The notes: generated from the sequence alone by a model not told the origin. A DNA stretch of 64,000 bases from an uncultured Pelagibacteraceae bacterium (GCA_902612325.1 CACMDB010000005.1:62001-126000), one strand, 5' to 3'. Positions 8,875-18,684 are shown, counted from the stretch's first letter. Made by a program: numbers and translations.

Positions 8875-9354
8875 ATGACATTACTTGATAAAGAACCAGT
8901 TCGAAGAGTTGGAAGAATTATTAGAGAATTCGACCAAAATTTAAGTGTTAGTGTTTTAGAAACATCAGCTAGAACTGCTTTAGAAGCCGCATCTTCTTTA
9001 GGATGTGAGGTAGGAGCAATTGTAAAAAGCTTACTTTTTAAGACAGATAATAAGTTTACTTTATTTTTGGTTGCTGGAGATAAAAAAGCTTCACTAAGAA
9101 AAATTAAGAAAAATATTAAATTTGATGATGTTTCTATGGCTACTGCTGAAGATGTAAAAAACATTACTGGTTATACTATTGGCGGTGTTTCACCAGTAGG
9201 CCATTTAGAAAATGTTGATATTTACATAGATAATTCTTTAAATAGGTTTGATTTTTTATTTGCTGCTGCAGGTCATCCAAATTGTATATTTAAAATCAAT
9301 TTCTCAGATTTAAAGAAAATTACAAAAGGAACAATTGAAGATATTACCGAATGA
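8875..9354 (+). CDS. YbaK/ProX-type aminoacyl-tRNA deacylase
   Basis: A 159-residue YbaK-domain protein. The family pattern AIVKSLLFK carries the conserved Lys near residue 51, followed by LVAGDKKA, the YTIGGVSPVGH loop and the AAAGHPNCIFKI end. Such proteins hydrolyse mischarged tRNAs such as Cys-tRNAPro or Ala-tRNAPro. The exact tRNA specificity cannot be read from the sequence. The stop overlaps the next gene by four bases, so the two are probably co-transcribed. Confidence 0.87.
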   Translation: MTLLDKEPVRRVGRIIREFDQNLSVSVLETSARTALEAASSLGCEVGAIVKSLLFKTDNKFTLFLVAGDKKASLRKIKKNIKFDDVSMATAEDVKNITGYTIGGVSPVGHLENVDIYIDNSLNRFDFLFAAAGHPNCIFKINFSDLKKITKGTIEDITE

Positions 9355-10250
9355 GACAACCAAAACTATTAGATTATCTTTTATTAATTTTGTTAGCTTT
9401 AATATGGGCATCAGCTTTTTTTAATATCAAAATTGCAACCTATTCATTTGGACCAATTACCATTGCATTTTTAAGAGTGTTTTTTGGAGCAATACCAGTT
9501 TTGTTGCTTTGTTATTATAAAAAGATAAAGATCGAAGCTTTTTCAAAAGATTGGTATTGGTTCGCAATGATAGGATTTATAAATCTAGTAGCCCCTTTTT
9601 TTTTAATTGCCTACGGCGTGCAATCAGTTCAAAGTAATTTGGCTGCGATATTGATGTCAACTACACCATTAAGTTCAACTGTGCTTGGTCATTTTTATAC
9701 AAAGAATGAGAAATTCAATTTTATCAAAACAATAGGAATCTTAATTGGTTTTTCTGGAATACTTTATTTATTTTCTGATAATATTTTGATTAATGAAAAT
9801 AATTTTTTTTCCGCAATACTAATTCTATTAGGCTCAACTTGTTATGTAATAGGTGGTGTTCTAACCTTAAAAATTAGTAAGAAAAAAAATGAAAATGTAA
9901 CTGGCTCAATACTGGTTTGGGCAGTTTTGATTTTGATACCTATTGCAAGTATTGTTGAACAACCATGGAATGTCTCGCCAAGCTTAGACTCCACAATATC
10001 CGTGATATATCTTGGCCTAGTTTCTACTGGAATTGCATGGTTATTGAGATTTAGAATTTTAGTTAATAATGGACTGATATTTCAGTCACAAGTTTCATAT
10101 TTAATTCCAATTTTTGGAACTATCTTGAGTTACATTTTCCTGAAGGAATTGATCACTTTCAAAGTTTTGATATCTTTAATTGCAGTATCAGTAGGAATTT
10201 ATTTTGTGAGAAAAGCAGACAATAAAATCAGTAAAATAAAGCTCGATTAA
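9351..10250 (+). CDS. EamA/DMT-family transporter
   Basis: A 299-residue inner-membrane protein with about ten predicted helices in two EamA repeats, the first opening with ALIWASAFFNIKIA and FLRVFF. DMT-family carriers export or import small metabolites such as amino acids, but the substrate is not evident. The ATGA overlap with the deacylase gene suggests translational coupling. Confidence 0.85.
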   Translation: MRQPKLLDYLLLILLALIWASAFFNIKIATYSFGPITIAFLRVFFGAIPVLLLCYYKKIKIEAFSKDWYWFAMIGFINLVAPFFLIAYGVQSVQSNLAAILMSTTPLSSTVLGHFYTKNEKFNFIKTIGILIGFSGILYLFSDNILINENNFFSAILILLGSTCYVIGGVLTLKISKKKNENVTGSILVWAVLILIPIASIVEQPWNVSPSLDSTISVIYLGLVSTGIAWLLRFRILVNNGLIFQSQVSYLIPIFGTILSYIFLKELITFKVLISLIAVSVGIYFVRKADNKISKIKLD

Positions 10251-10342
10251 TACAATTCTTAGTTGAAAACATTATTGACCCATTTACATCATTCCCAAAA
10301 AGGTTTTTAATTAATTTATATAAATAATAAGAGGAGAAAAAA

Positions 10343-11887
10343 ATGAGTGCAGAAGCAATGAAAGTGTCATCTGTATTAGATACTTCTCATTTAAAGGTTA
10401 AATTTCCGTTCAAAGCAAAATATGGAAACTACATTAATGGAAAATTTGTAGAACCAAAATCAGGCAAGTATTTTGATAATGTAAGCCCGATATCAAATGA
10501 GAAAATCTGTTCAGTTGCGCGATCAGACGAAAAAGACGTAGAAGCAGCATTAGATGCAGCTCACGCAGCCTTCCCAGAGTGGGGAAAAACAGACATCACA
10601 ACAAGATCAAACATATTATATAAGATCGCTGATGTTTTAGAAAAAAATCTAAACTTACTCGCAACAGCAGAATGTTTAGATAATGGAAAGCCAATTAGAG
10701 AATGTATGGCAGCAGATTTACCTTTGGTTGTTGATCATTGGAGATATTTTGCTGGTGTAATAAGAGCAGAAGAGGGATCAATTGCAGAAATTAGCAATTC
10801 TCAATACTCTTACAACATACCTGAACCTTTAGGAGTAGTTGGTCAAATAGTTCCTTGGAACTTCCCATTACTTATGGCTACATGGAAACTAGCACCAGCT
10901 CTTGCAGCAGGTAATTGTTCAGTTTTAAAACCAGCCGAACAAACGCCAGCATCCATAATGGTGATGATGGAACTTATTGGGGATTTATTACCTCCAGGAG
11001 TTGTCAACATTGTTAGTGGTTTTGGTTTAGAGGCAGGTAAACCTTTAGCATCATCAAAAAGAGTTGCTAAAGTTGCATTTACTGGTGAAACAACAACAGG
11101 AAGATTGATAATGCAGTATGCTGCACAAAACATAATTCCAATAACTTTGGAATTAGGTGGAAAATCTCCAAACATTTTCTTTGAGGATATCATGGATAAA
11201 GATGATGATTTCTTCGATAAATGTATTGAAGGTTTTGTTATGTTCAATCTTAACCAAGGTGAGGTTTGTACTTGTCCGAGTAGAGCTTTAGTTCAAGAGT
11301 CGATCTATGATAAATTCATGGAAAGAGCTATAGCTAGAACAAAAGCTGTTGTTCAAGACAACCCTTTAAAAATGGAAACTATGATTGGAGCACAGGCTTC
11401 CGTAGAACAAATGGAGAAGATTAAATCTTATCTTGATCTAGGGAAAAAAGAGGGTGCGAAAGTCCTAACAGGAGGAAGTGTTGCAAAACTTAACAGTGGA
11501 TTGGAAAAAGGTAATTACATTCAACCAACTGTTTTTGAAGCAAAAAATGATATGAGAATATCTCAAGAAGAAATCTTCGGACCTGTTGTGTCTGTAATTA
11601 AATTTAAAGATGAAGCAGAGGCATTAAAAATTGCCAATGATACTCTTTATGGTTTAGGAGCAGCTGTTTGGACTAGAAATGGTAATATTGCTTATAGAAT
11701 GGGTAGAGCAATACAAGCAGGGATAGTATGGACTAATTGTTATCATGCATACCCAGCTCACTCACCATTTGGTGGATACAAACAATCTGGAGTTGGCAGA
11801 GAAACTCACAAAATGATGCTTAATCATTACAGACAGAATAAGAATCTACATGTTTCTTACGCTGAGAAAAAATTAGGCTTCTTTTAA
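10343..11887 (+). CDS. NAD-dependent aldehyde dehydrogenase, AldB/ExaC type
   Basis: A 514-residue aldehyde dehydrogenase. PWNFPLLM and the ELGGKSPNI glutamate are present, and the catalytic Cys lies in [12 protein letters not shown]. That motif and the C-terminal [21 protein letters not shown] pattern are typical of acetaldehyde dehydrogenases of the AldB/ExaC group. The AAGAGGAG ribosome site is strong. The DUF779 gene downstream is the usual partner of this enzyme type, which supports a short-chain aldehyde role. The true substrate is unknown. Confidence 0.9.
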   Translation: MSAEAMKVSSVLDTSHLKVKFPFKAKYGNYINGKFVEPKSGKYFDNVSPISNEKICSVARSDEKDVEAALDAAHAAFPEWGKTDITTRSNILYKIADVLEKNLNLLATAECLDNGKPIRECMAADLPLVVDHWRYFAGVIRAEEGSIAEISNSQYSYNIPEPLGVVGQIVPWNFPLLMATWKLAPALAAGNCSVLKPAEQTPASIMVMMELIGDLLPPGVVNIVSGFGLEAGKPLASSKRVAKVAFTGETTTGRLIMQYAAQNIIPITLELGGKSPNIFFEDIMDKDDDFFDKCIEGFVMFNLNQGEVCTCPSRALVQESIYDKFMERAIARTKAVVQDNPLKMETMIGAQASVEQMEKIKSYLDLGKKEGAKVLTGGSVAKLNSGLEKGNYIQPTVFEAKNDMRISQEEIFGPVVSVIKFKDEAEALKIANDTLYGLGAAVWTRNGNIAYRMGRAIQAGIVWTNCYHAYPAHSPFGGYKQSGVGRETHKMMLNHYRQNKNLHVSYAEKKLGFF

Positions 11888-11901
11888 TCAAATAATATAT
11901 A

Positions 11902-11930
11902 CTGGTCCATGATTCGATATCATGGGCCAG
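11902..11930. terminator. Intercistronic 12-bp hairpin after the aldehyde dehydrogenase
   Basis: CTGGTCCATGAT at 11902-11913 pairs with ATCATGGGCCAG at 11919-11930 around a TCGAT loop, with one G-U pair. No T-run follows (the next bases are AGAAAAAA), so it is not a standard Rho-independent terminator. It could be an mRNA 3'-end stabiliser or processing site between the two genes. Confidence 0.6.
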
Positions 11931-11939
11931 AGAAAAAAT

Positions 11940-12293
11940 ATGAAAGTATCTGCAACAAATTCGGCACTTAGTTTATTATCTGAACTTAAAGAAAAATATG
12001 GTGAAAAGTTAATGTTTCATCAATCAGGTGGATGTTGTGATGGGAGTGCACCTATGTGTTTCCAAGAAGGTGAATTTCCATTGGGAGATAACGATATTAA
12101 ACTTGGGGAAATAGGTGGAGTTCCATTTTATATGAATGGTGATCAATATGAAAAATGGAAACATACTGATCTTACGATAGATGCTGTAAAAGGAATTGGT
12201 GGAATGTTTTCATTAGATAATGGAACTGGAAGAAGATTTTTAACTAAATCTGAAATATGCCTCGTAGTGGATAACGATAATCCAAATCATTAA
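11940..12293 (+). CDS. DUF779 protein, aldehyde dehydrogenase partner
   Basis: A 117-residue DUF779 protein with the family signature FHQSGGCCDGSAPMCF, including its paired cysteines, and a C-terminal SEICLVV. The gene often sits next to AldB/ExaC-type dehydrogenases, as here; its biochemical role is not established to my knowledge. I prefer the ATG at 11940, preceded by AGAGAAAAAA, over the in-frame ATG at 11922, which lies inside the 3' arm of the hairpin. Confidence 0.85.
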   Translation: MKVSATNSALSLLSELKEKYGEKLMFHQSGGCCDGSAPMCFQEGEFPLGDNDIKLGEIGGVPFYMNGDQYEKWKHTDLTIDAVKGIGGMFSLDNGTGRRFLTKSEICLVVDNDNPNH

Positions 12294-12305
12294 ATTTATT
12301 TAACA

Positions 12306-12776
12306 ATGCCGATTTTTTTAAGTTCACAAAAAATTGTGAAGGATTGGATTGATTATAACAATCATATGAATGTTTCTTATTATCTTTTGATCTTTGATAA
12401 ATATGGGGCTGATATATTAAATGACACATTTAAAATGGGTGAGCATTCAGCAAGGACTACCGGAAAAAGTACGATGATTGTTGAGTCTCATATTACATAT
12501 AATCAAGAACTAAAGATGAATGATGAGGTAGATGTAAATTTAGTTTTTTTTGATCACGATAAAAAAAGGTTGCAATATAAGATGGAAATGATCCATAAGC
12601 AAAAGCAATATTTAGCATCTACGATTGAAGTCCTTGCATTATATGTTGATTTAAATAATCGAAAAGTCTCAGAATTCGAGGGAGATAAATTAGAAATTAT
12701 GGATAATTATATTAAAAATAATATAGAAAAGTTTGATAATACTAACCTTAAGTTTTCCTCTAAATTGAAAAAGTAA
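12306..12776 (+). CDS. Hotdog-fold acyl-CoA thioesterase
   Basis: A 156-residue hotdog protein of the 4-hydroxybenzoyl-CoA thioesterase type. The motif DWIDYNNHMNVSYYLL near residue 15 carries the family Asp, followed by FDKYGAD and SHITYNQELKMNDEV. This form is most like the thioesterases linked to carnitine or betainyl-CoA degradation, sometimes fused to carnitine dehydrogenase. No other carnitine gene is nearby, so the substrate is only a suggestion. Confidence 0.75.
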   Translation: MPIFLSSQKIVKDWIDYNNHMNVSYYLLIFDKYGADILNDTFKMGEHSARTTGKSTMIVESHITYNQELKMNDEVDVNLVFFDHDKKRLQYKMEMIHKQKQYLASTIEVLALYVDLNNRKVSEFEGDKLEIMDNYIKNNIEKFDNTNLKFSSKLKK

Positions 12777-12782
12777 ATAAAT

Positions 12783-12810
12783 TTACTTCCAGCCCGCGTA
12801 CTGGAAGTAA
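12783..12810. terminator. Shared hairpin between convergent genes
   Basis: TTACTTCCAG at 12783-12792 and CTGGAAGTAA at 12801-12810 form a perfect 10-bp stem with an 8-base loop. It lies between the convergent thioesterase and GYD genes. On the minus strand it is followed by a T-rich AAATTTATTTACTTTTT tail; the plus-strand tail is weaker. Confidence 0.65.
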
Positions 12811-12818
12811 TAATCTAT

Positions 12819-13145
12819 TTATTGTCCTGGCGCTTTGTATGCACCTGATGCAACTTCACTCGCTTTAACAGTAGCTTTATTAAAATCAATAGCTTCCAAC
12901 ATTGTTAAATTTTTAACTGCACCTGATGCTTCTACTACAAGTTTTACTGCTGCAAAGTCTTCAAATGTTGTAAGTTCATTAACAACAATAAAGTCATATG
13001 GACCTCTAACTATATCCATACTATGCATTGTTCCACCCATAGCTTTTGTTAATTGTTCAACTACTGCTTTTCTATCACTTTTAGGATCTTTTAAAAAACC
13101 TTGAAAAGCTTTTTCAGTGTAGTTTCCCATTATATATGCTTTCAT
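12819..13145 (-). CDS. GYD-domain protein
   Basis: A 108-residue protein of the GYD family (COG4274), a ferredoxin-like alpha/beta fold. It shows the pattern MGNYTEKAFQG, an AMGG segment and GPYDFIVVNELTTFEDFAAV. Family members are widespread, small and of unknown function. It is less lysine-rich than most genes here, with many Ala, Val and Thr, as often seen in abundant proteins. A CTTTCTTTATT-rich leader with AAAGGGG gives a clear ribosome site. Confidence 0.8.
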   Translation of the reverse strand: MKAYIMGNYTEKAFQGFLKDPKSDRKAVVEQLTKAMGGTMHSMDIVRGPYDFIVVNELTTFEDFAAVKLVVEASGAVKNLTMLEAIDFNKATVKASEVASGAYKAPGQ

Positions 13146-13213
13146 ATGTTACCCCTTTCTTTATTTAAAAAATATTACAGCAAAATTTATGTATGTAGAA
13201 GTGGTATATTTGT

Positions 13214-14011
13214 CTAATTATTTTCTATTCGGTCCATTTCTTTAAGTTCGACTTCTAACTTATCTAATTCCTCACCACCTGCCATCATGCTTAAAAGTTT
13301 TTCTCTAGATATATCTTTTTTTTGAAATGTTCCCATACTTTTTCCTCGATTTAAAACTGTAAAACTATTTCCAACAGGATAAGCATGATGAACGTTGTGT
13401 GTTATTAAAATTACAGCTAAACCTTGCGATGCTGCTTTAACAATATATTTCAGAACCATTGAAGCTTGATGCACACCTAATGCTGACGTTGGTTCATCTA
13501 ATACTAAAACTTTTGCTCCAAAATAAATTGCTCTAGAAATAGCGAGACATTGTCTTTCACCTCCAGACATCGTACCGACAGCTTGTGATGGGTCTCTCAC
13601 ATCGATACCTATTTGTCCCATTCTTTCTGCAGCTATAGTGTTTGCTTTTTCAATATCAAAAGTTCTGAAAAAAGGTAAACCTTTTTGTGGCTCTCTGCCC
13701 ATAAAAAAATTTCTAGTTACACTCATAAGGGAAACTAATGCTAAATCTTGATAAACAGTACCTATCCCAATATCCAAAGCATCTCGTGGTGAGTCAAAAA
13801 CTATTTTTTGATCTTCAAAAATAATTTCACCTTCATCAGGCTTATGAACGCCTGCTAAAGTTTTTATCAAAGTAGATTTTCCAGCTCCATTGTCACCAAG
13901 TAAGCACATTATTTCGCCTTTTTTAAGTTTCATGGTGACGTCTTTTAAAGCAATTACTTTACCAAAAAATTTACTTATATTATTGAATTGAACTAAATAT
14001 TCAGACATCAC
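13214..14011 (-). CDS. Sugar ABC transporter ATP-binding protein (FrcA-like)
   Basis: A 265-residue single-domain ABC ATPase with Walker [10 protein letters not shown], the signature [12 protein letters not shown] and Walker [13 protein letters not shown]. The ending [12 protein letters not shown] is typical of the FrcA-like branch of carbohydrate (CUT2) transporters, which have one ATPase domain instead of the fused RbsA form. It overlaps the permease gene by four bases. With the permease and binding protein it forms a complete importer, probably for a monosaccharide or cyclitol. Confidence 0.9.
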   Translation of the reverse strand: MMSEYLVQFNNISKFFGKVIALKDVTMKLKKGEIMCLLGDNGAGKSTLIKTLAGVHKPDEGEIIFEDQKIVFDSPRDALDIGIGTVYQDLALVSLMSVTRNFFMGREPQKGLPFFRTFDIEKANTIAAERMGQIGIDVRDPSQAVGTMSGGERQCLAISRAIYFGAKVLVLDEPTSALGVHQASMVLKYIVKAASQGLAVILITHNVHHAYPVGNSFTVLNRGKSMGTFQKKDISREKLLSMMAGGEELDKLEVELKEMDRIENN

Positions 14012-15135
14012 TTAGTCTCCGTAACTTTTTTTCTAATATAATTATTGAATACTACTGCAATTAACATCATTGCGCCTAAAAAAACCTTAAACCAATCAGT
14101 ATCCACATCTGTATAAAAAATTCCCATTGATACAGTGCCAAAAATAATAGCGCCCAATGCTGCTCCAATGGCAGAGCCATAACCTCCAGTCAAAAGACAA
14201 CCGCCAACCACGGCAGCTGCTATTGCTTCCAATTCTTTTAAAGTTCCTCTCATAGTATCTGCAGAACCTGCATCTAAAACTTGAATACAAGCAAATATTG
14301 TCGATGCTACAGCTGTTCCAATAAATAGACTTATTTTTACTCTTCCAACAGGTACACCAACATTTGTAGCACCAACTTTATCTCCACCTGATGCAAATAT
14401 CCAATTTCCATATCTAGTTTTCATAAGTATCCAAGTCGCAAATAATGTAAGGGCAATAAACCATATTACTGATGGTGGAATACCTGTAGCTAATGGTGTA
14501 CCGTCAGTTCTCAGTGCAATTAATTTCATCGATCCTAGCCATGTGAATAACCATTGAAAAGTATCTGTTGCGAACAACCAAGCGATTGGATCATCCTCTA
14601 TTAAAACTCTTAACCCGGGTATTTGAGTTCTTCCTGTAATTAATCTCGTAATAGCCAAAGTTGCCCCTCTTAAAATGAACAACATTGCAAGAGTTACTAT
14701 GAAGGATGGAAGACCAGTTTTTACTACCATTATACCATTGAAATAACCAATTAGTACTGCCATAGCAAAAGCAAAAATAATACTCGTCCATAAAGGCCAG
14801 CCCCAATAAATTGCAGGTATAGCGATACAGATTCCTGCAAAACCAATCATTGATCCAATTGATAAATCAAACTCTCCACCGATCATTAACATTGCAGCAG
14901 CAATAGCAATAATTCCTAAATTAGCCGAAACATCTAAAAAATTTAATGTCCCATAAGCGCTAAACATTCCAGTGTCACCAGCAACTATTCCAAAAAAAAT
15001 AAAAACTAAAATTGAGCCACCCAAAGCACCAAGCTCTGGTCTGTTTAATAAAACTCTAAGAGGTGAAATTTTTTTAAGTCTTTCATCTTGTCCACTATCT
15101 TTTTTAGATTGAATACTCTCTGATTTTACAGACAT
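14008..15135 (-). CDS. Sugar ABC transporter permease (CUT2, FrcC-like)
   Basis: A 375-residue inner-membrane permease of the RbsC/FrcC family. After a charged N-terminus of about 30 residues it has some nine to ten hydrophobic segments and the motifs [14 protein letters not shown] and [16 protein letters not shown], which are hallmarks of CUT2 permeases. It lies between the ATPase gene (four-base overlap) and the terminator hairpin that follows the binding-protein gene. Confidence 0.9.
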   Translation of the reverse strand: MSVKSESIQSKKDSGQDERLKKISPLRVLLNRPELGALGGSILVFIFFGIVAGDTGMFSAYGTLNFLDVSANLGIIAIAAAMLMIGGEFDLSIGSMIGFAGICIAIPAIYWGWPLWTSIIFAFAMAVLIGYFNGIMVVKTGLPSFIVTLAMLFILRGATLAITRLITGRTQIPGLRVLIEDDPIAWLFATDTFQWLFTWLGSMKLIALRTDGTPLATGIPPSVIWFIALTLFATWILMKTRYGNWIFASGGDKVGATNVGVPVGRVKISLFIGTAVASTIFACIQVLDAGSADTMRGTLKELEAIAAAVVGGCLLTGGYGSAIGAALGAIIFGTVSMGIFYTDVDTDWFKVFLGAMMLIAVVFNNYIRKKVTETK

Positions 15136-15166
15136 ATAAAAATTATAATTTAAAGATGATTAAAAA

Positions 15167-15196
15167 AAAGGCCTGACTAACATTAGTCAGGCCTTT
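15167..15196 (-). terminator. Rho-independent terminator or attenuator inside the sugar transporter operon
   Basis: Arms at 15167-15180 and 15183-15196 are perfect inverted repeats (AAAGGCCTGACTAA on the plus strand). On the minus strand the stem is followed by a run of eight T residues. It sits between the binding-protein gene and the permease gene, so it probably lets the binding protein be made in excess over the membrane parts. Confidence 0.85.
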
Positions 15197-15207
15197 AATT
15201 CATATTT

Positions 15208-16131
15208 TTATCTATAACCTTGAGCTGCCCATTTAATTACTTTAGACGCATTGTCAGGAGTTACAAACCCAGGTCCAGTCATTACTACACCTGCTGGCAT
15301 TGTTCCCCATCTCATATATTGTCCAAAGATAGCTATTGGTAAATATCCTTGTAGATATTGCTGTTGGTCAATTAAAAACTCTACTTTTCCTGCAGCAGCA
15401 GCTTTTAACATATTTGGAGACATATCAAATGTTCCTAATCTTACAGAACCAACTTTTCCAGCTGACTCAAGTGCTTTCAATGCTGCTTCACCAGACAATC
15501 CAGCACCTAAAGTTAGAATAGTGTCATAGCCACCACCTAATTTTGCAGCAACAGCTTTTTGAATTTCTGTTGGGTCATTTGATGTACCTAAAATATCAAC
15601 AGATCCACCAAAACCTTTTTTGAAACCAGCACATCTTCTATCAAGTGCAACGTTTCCTACCTCATGGTTAACACATAATGCTTTTTTTCCACCAGCGGCT
15701 TTCATTTTTTGTCCACCACCTACACCTGCTTCAAACTCAGTTTGTCCAACGTGTGCACTAATTCCTAAAGATGCATAATCATCAGAACCAGAGTTCATTG
15801 ATATTACAGGAATACCAGCAGCAATCGCAGCTTTAACTGATTTTCCTAAAGCAGCAGCATCCGGTAATGTTATCACAATACCTTTCGGTTTTTGTGATAC
15901 AGCATTATCTATTAATTTTGCCATTTCTACCATGTCAAAAGTAGCTGGTGCTGTGTATTTGCAAGACACTCCCATGTCTTTACATCCAGCATCAACTCCA
16001 TTTTTAGCAACTGACCAGAAAGGATCATTTGCTTGACCATGAGAAACCACAATTATATCTACAGCTAAAGCGGATACAGACATCATTGCCCATGCAGCTA
16101 AAGCTAATATAAAGTTTTTTATTGTTTTCAT
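15208..16131 (-). CDS. Periplasmic sugar-binding protein (FrcB/RbsB-like)
   Basis: A 307-residue type I periplasmic binding protein. A signal peptide of about 23 residues ends ALA before VDIIVVSHG. The lobes carry the pattern DPFWSVAKNGVDAGCKD, the hinge PVISMNSG and GTFDMSPNMLKA. Three Cys are scattered in the mature part. It belongs to the cluster B sugar binders for ribose, fructose or inositol. Linkage to iolG, iolE and iolD homologues suggests a cyclitol or related sugar, by inference. Confidence 0.88.
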   Translation of the reverse strand: MKTIKNFILALAAWAMMSVSALAVDIIVVSHGQANDPFWSVAKNGVDAGCKDMGVSCKYTAPATFDMVEMAKLIDNAVSQKPKGIVITLPDAAALGKSVKAAIAAGIPVISMNSGSDDYASLGISAHVGQTEFEAGVGGGQKMKAAGGKKALCVNHEVGNVALDRRCAGFKKGFGGSVDILGTSNDPTEIQKAVAAKLGGGYDTILTLGAGLSGEAALKALESAGKVGSVRLGTFDMSPNMLKAAAAGKVEFLIDQQQYLQGYLPIAIFGQYMRWGTMPAGVVMTGPGFVTPDNASKVIKWAAQGYR

Positions 16132-16232
16132 TATTTTCCTCTAATTAAAGTTAACTTTTAAAAATAAAATCTAATCAAAATATTATTTGGTTGTAAAGCA
16201 GACAGGTTGCATTCTACTTATGGTTGATTCAA

Positions 16233-17234
16233 TTAAAGATTAAGTTTTTCAAACTTTTTTGATTGTAAAGATTTTTGAGCTGCATTCGCAATTATCAGAG
16301 CTTTTCTTCCCTCTTCAAATCCTGCAAGAGGTTGAATTTTCTTTCTTATAAATTTTGCAAAATCCTTTAGTTGATTTTTATAAGCATCTTTATACCTCTC
16401 AATAAAAAAATTAAGCAAAGGAGATTTGTTCGAAGTTGATTGTGCAGAATATAAAGATGTCTCGTTTTGTCTTTTATTTTCTGAAATTAACATACCTTTT
16501 GATCCAAATAATTCTATTCTTTGATCATAACCGAAACTACAATGTCTGGAATTAGTTATTATGCACTGAACACCAGCTTTAGATCTAATTATGGTAGATG
16601 CTAATTCAAAATCTTTTATTTTATCAAATCTTTTGTCTGATATGTTGCTACCAGAAGCTATTATTTTCGCAGGCTCATCATTACCAAGGTAGAATCTGAC
16701 AAGATCAAAATCATGGATCATCATATCTCTAAAAATACCACCAGATTCTTTTAGATATTTCATAGTTGGTGGGGCAGGATCACGACTAGTGATAATAATT
16801 TTTTCTAATTTACCTATTTTTCCACTTAGTAATTGTTTTCTTAAATTATTGTGTGTTGGGTCATATCTTCTATTAAAACCTAATTGTATTTTTGGATTTA
16901 ATCTTTTAATTTTTTTTTTGCAGGACTCAATTTTCTTAATACTTAAATCCAGTGGTTTTTCACAAAAGATAATTTTTTTATTTTTAACACCATCTAAAAT
17001 AAATTTAATATGTGTTGATGTTGTTGAGGCAATAAAAATAGCTTTTATATCCTTATCTTTATAAGCCAAAGATGGATTGTTTATAGCTTTTGTTTTTAAT
17101 GTTTTTGAATACTTTTTAGATAATTTTTGTTCAATGTCATAAATATATTTAAGATTAAAATCTTTACTACGCATTAAATTTTTTCCATGCATAATACCAA
17201 TTCTACCAAGTCCAAATAAAGCTATATCAATCAT
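16233..17234 (-). CDS. iolG: Inositol 2-dehydrogenase-like Gfo/Idh/MocA oxidoreductase (IolG-like)
   Basis: A 333-residue NAD(P)-dependent dehydrogenase. The Rossmann motif GLGRIGIMHG is at residues 8-17, the catalytic Lys is in FCEKPLDL near 95, and MIHDFDLVRFYLG holds the conserved Asp and His. It matches inositol 2-dehydrogenases, which oxidise myo-inositol to 2-keto-myo-inositol. It is divergent from the IolE-type gene by 44 bp, which strengthens the call. Substrate preference between inositol isomers cannot be read. Confidence 0.8.
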   Translation of the reverse strand: MIDIALFGLGRIGIMHGKNLMRSKDFNLKYIYDIEQKLSKKYSKTLKTKAINNPSLAYKDKDIKAIFIASTTSTHIKFILDGVKNKKIIFCEKPLDLSIKKIESCKKKIKRLNPKIQLGFNRRYDPTHNNLRKQLLSGKIGKLEKIIITSRDPAPPTMKYLKESGGIFRDMMIHDFDLVRFYLGNDEPAKIIASGSNISDKRFDKIKDFELASTIIRSKAGVQCIITNSRHCSFGYDQRIELFGSKGMLISENKRQNETSLYSAQSTSNKSPLLNFFIERYKDAYKNQLKDFAKFIRKKIQPLAGFEEGRKALIIANAAQKSLQSKKFEKLNL

Positions 17235-17278
17235 TTAAAATTTGTATTAAAATAATAACTTAACTAAAAAAATTTCTT

Positions 17279-18181
17279 ATGTCAGTAAAATTAGGAGTTG
17301 CACCCATTGCATGGAGTAATGATGACATGCCTGAGTTAGGTGGTGACACCTCATTAGAACAATGTTTAAAAGAAGCCAATGAAGCAGGCTATATAGGCAT
17401 AGAGTCTGGCGGAAAATTTCCAAAGAAATCTTCGGAATTAATTCCAAAATTAGATCAATTTAATCTTAAACTTTGCTCAGGATGGTATGGTGCTAATCTA
17501 AGAAAAAATTCTGTTGAGGAAGAAAAAAAATCCATTCAAGAACAACTAGATTTATTTAAAGATTGTGATGCACCTTGTATAGTTTTTGCGGAAGTTTCTG
17601 GCTCTATTCAAGGAGATCCTAATAGAAAATTATCAACTCGGCCTCAAATGGAAAGGGACGAATGGCAGAAGTTTTGTGAAAAAATTTCTGAACTAGGAAA
17701 ATATTTAGAGGATGAAGGAATGCCTTTGGCATATCATCATCATATGGGAACAGTAATTGAAACTCAAAAAGATACTGAAAGACTTATAGAAAATACTCAT
17801 GAAAGTGTAAAATTAACATTAGATACAGGACACATGTTATTTGCAAAAGGGGACTCAAAATACATATTACAAAATTATCATGAAAGAATTTTGCACGTCC
17901 ATTGTAAAGATATAAGAAAACAAGTTCTTGAAAAATCTTTAAAAGAGGATTTAAGTTTTAGAGGTGCTTTTTTAGAGGGTGCGTTTACAGTACCAGGAGA
18001 TGGTTGTATTGATTATCAACCTTTATTTAATGTATTAAAAAATAATAATTATTCAGGATGGTTGGTGGTTGAGGCAGAGCAGGATCCGGCAAAAGCAAAT
18101 CCGTTAGAGTATGCGAAAATTGGTTATAATTATCTTACAGATACATTGAAAAAATCTGAAATTGAAATTTATAAAAATTGA
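17279..18181 (+). CDS. iolE: Inosose dehydratase-like TIM-barrel protein (IolE)
   Basis: A 300-residue xylose-isomerase-type TIM barrel. The opening LGVAPIAWSNDDMPELGGDT is the IolE signature, and the metal-site segments YHHHMGT, LDTGHM and HVHCKD follow. IolE dehydrates 2-keto-myo-inositol to the trihydroxycyclohexane-dione that IolD cleaves. Its stop abuts the convergent pilin-like gene, and it faces away from the iolG-like gene. Confidence 0.88.
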   Translation: MSVKLGVAPIAWSNDDMPELGGDTSLEQCLKEANEAGYIGIESGGKFPKKSSELIPKLDQFNLKLCSGWYGANLRKNSVEEEKKSIQEQLDLFKDCDAPCIVFAEVSGSIQGDPNRKLSTRPQMERDEWQKFCEKISELGKYLEDEGMPLAYHHHMGTVIETQKDTERLIENTHESVKLTLDTGHMLFAKGDSKYILQNYHERILHVHCKDIRKQVLEKSLKEDLSFRGAFLEGAFTVPGDGCIDYQPLFNVLKNNNYSGWLVVEAEQDPAKANPLEYAKIGYNYLTDTLKKSEIEIYKN

Positions 18182-18682
18182 TTATCTATAGAGTGAAGTT
18201 AGTTCATTATTTCCAGCAGCAACACATGGAGATTTAAAACAAGTACCAACAACCCATTCAGATCCAGGATCAGGTAAAAAATTTGATGACATCACAAATA
18301 TAACACCCATCTCAACTGATTGCCCCGCCTTACCTTCTGCTTTAATTCTAGGATCAGGATCAGTTTTTACTTTAGTATCCTCTGAAAAAGGATTCTCTAT
18401 ATTAAGATTTTTATTTATATAATTCACAACTTTAGATGAAGACCATTCGCCATTGCATGGATCACCCCAAACAGTCAATTTACCTTCATCATTATTCCCG
18501 CAATTATTTATTTCTCCATTGATAAAATCGACTACTTTCTTATGATTTTCTTTGACTAAGTTAGCTTTTGCTTCAACTGCGGGCCTTGTACTTGCGGTCC
18601 AAATCAACATCCCAACCACATATACTAATGATAACAATACTAATGCTTCTAATAGTCCAAAATTTTTGAAATTTATTTGCAT
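18182..18682 (-). CDS. Pilin-like hypothetical protein
   Basis: A 166-residue protein with one N-terminal hydrophobic helix of about 20 residues right after a short basic leader. The leader junction N7-F8-G-L-L-E12 places Glu at +5 relative to Phe, as in type IV prepilins, though the -1 residue is Asn and not Gly. The rest is soluble, with two Cys pairs (NNCG...DPC and TCFKSPC) that could form disulfides like a pilin D-region. It is two bases downstream of the hydroxyacid dehydrogenase gene, an odd place for a pilin. Function not established. Confidence 0.6.
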   Translation of the reverse strand: MQINFKNFGLLEALVLLSLVYVVGMLIWTASTRPAVEAKANLVKENHKKVVDFINGEINNCGNNDEGKLTVWGDPCNGEWSSSKVVNYINKNLNIENPFSEDTKVKTDPDPRIKAEGKAGQSVEMGVIFVMSSNFLPDPGSEWVVGTCFKSPCVAAGNNELTSLYR

Positions 18683-18684
18683 AA

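Noticed and set aside
15251..15529. Open frames opposite the sugar-binding protein gene
   Set aside because: They are shadows of a well-supported gene with a signal peptide and family motifs.
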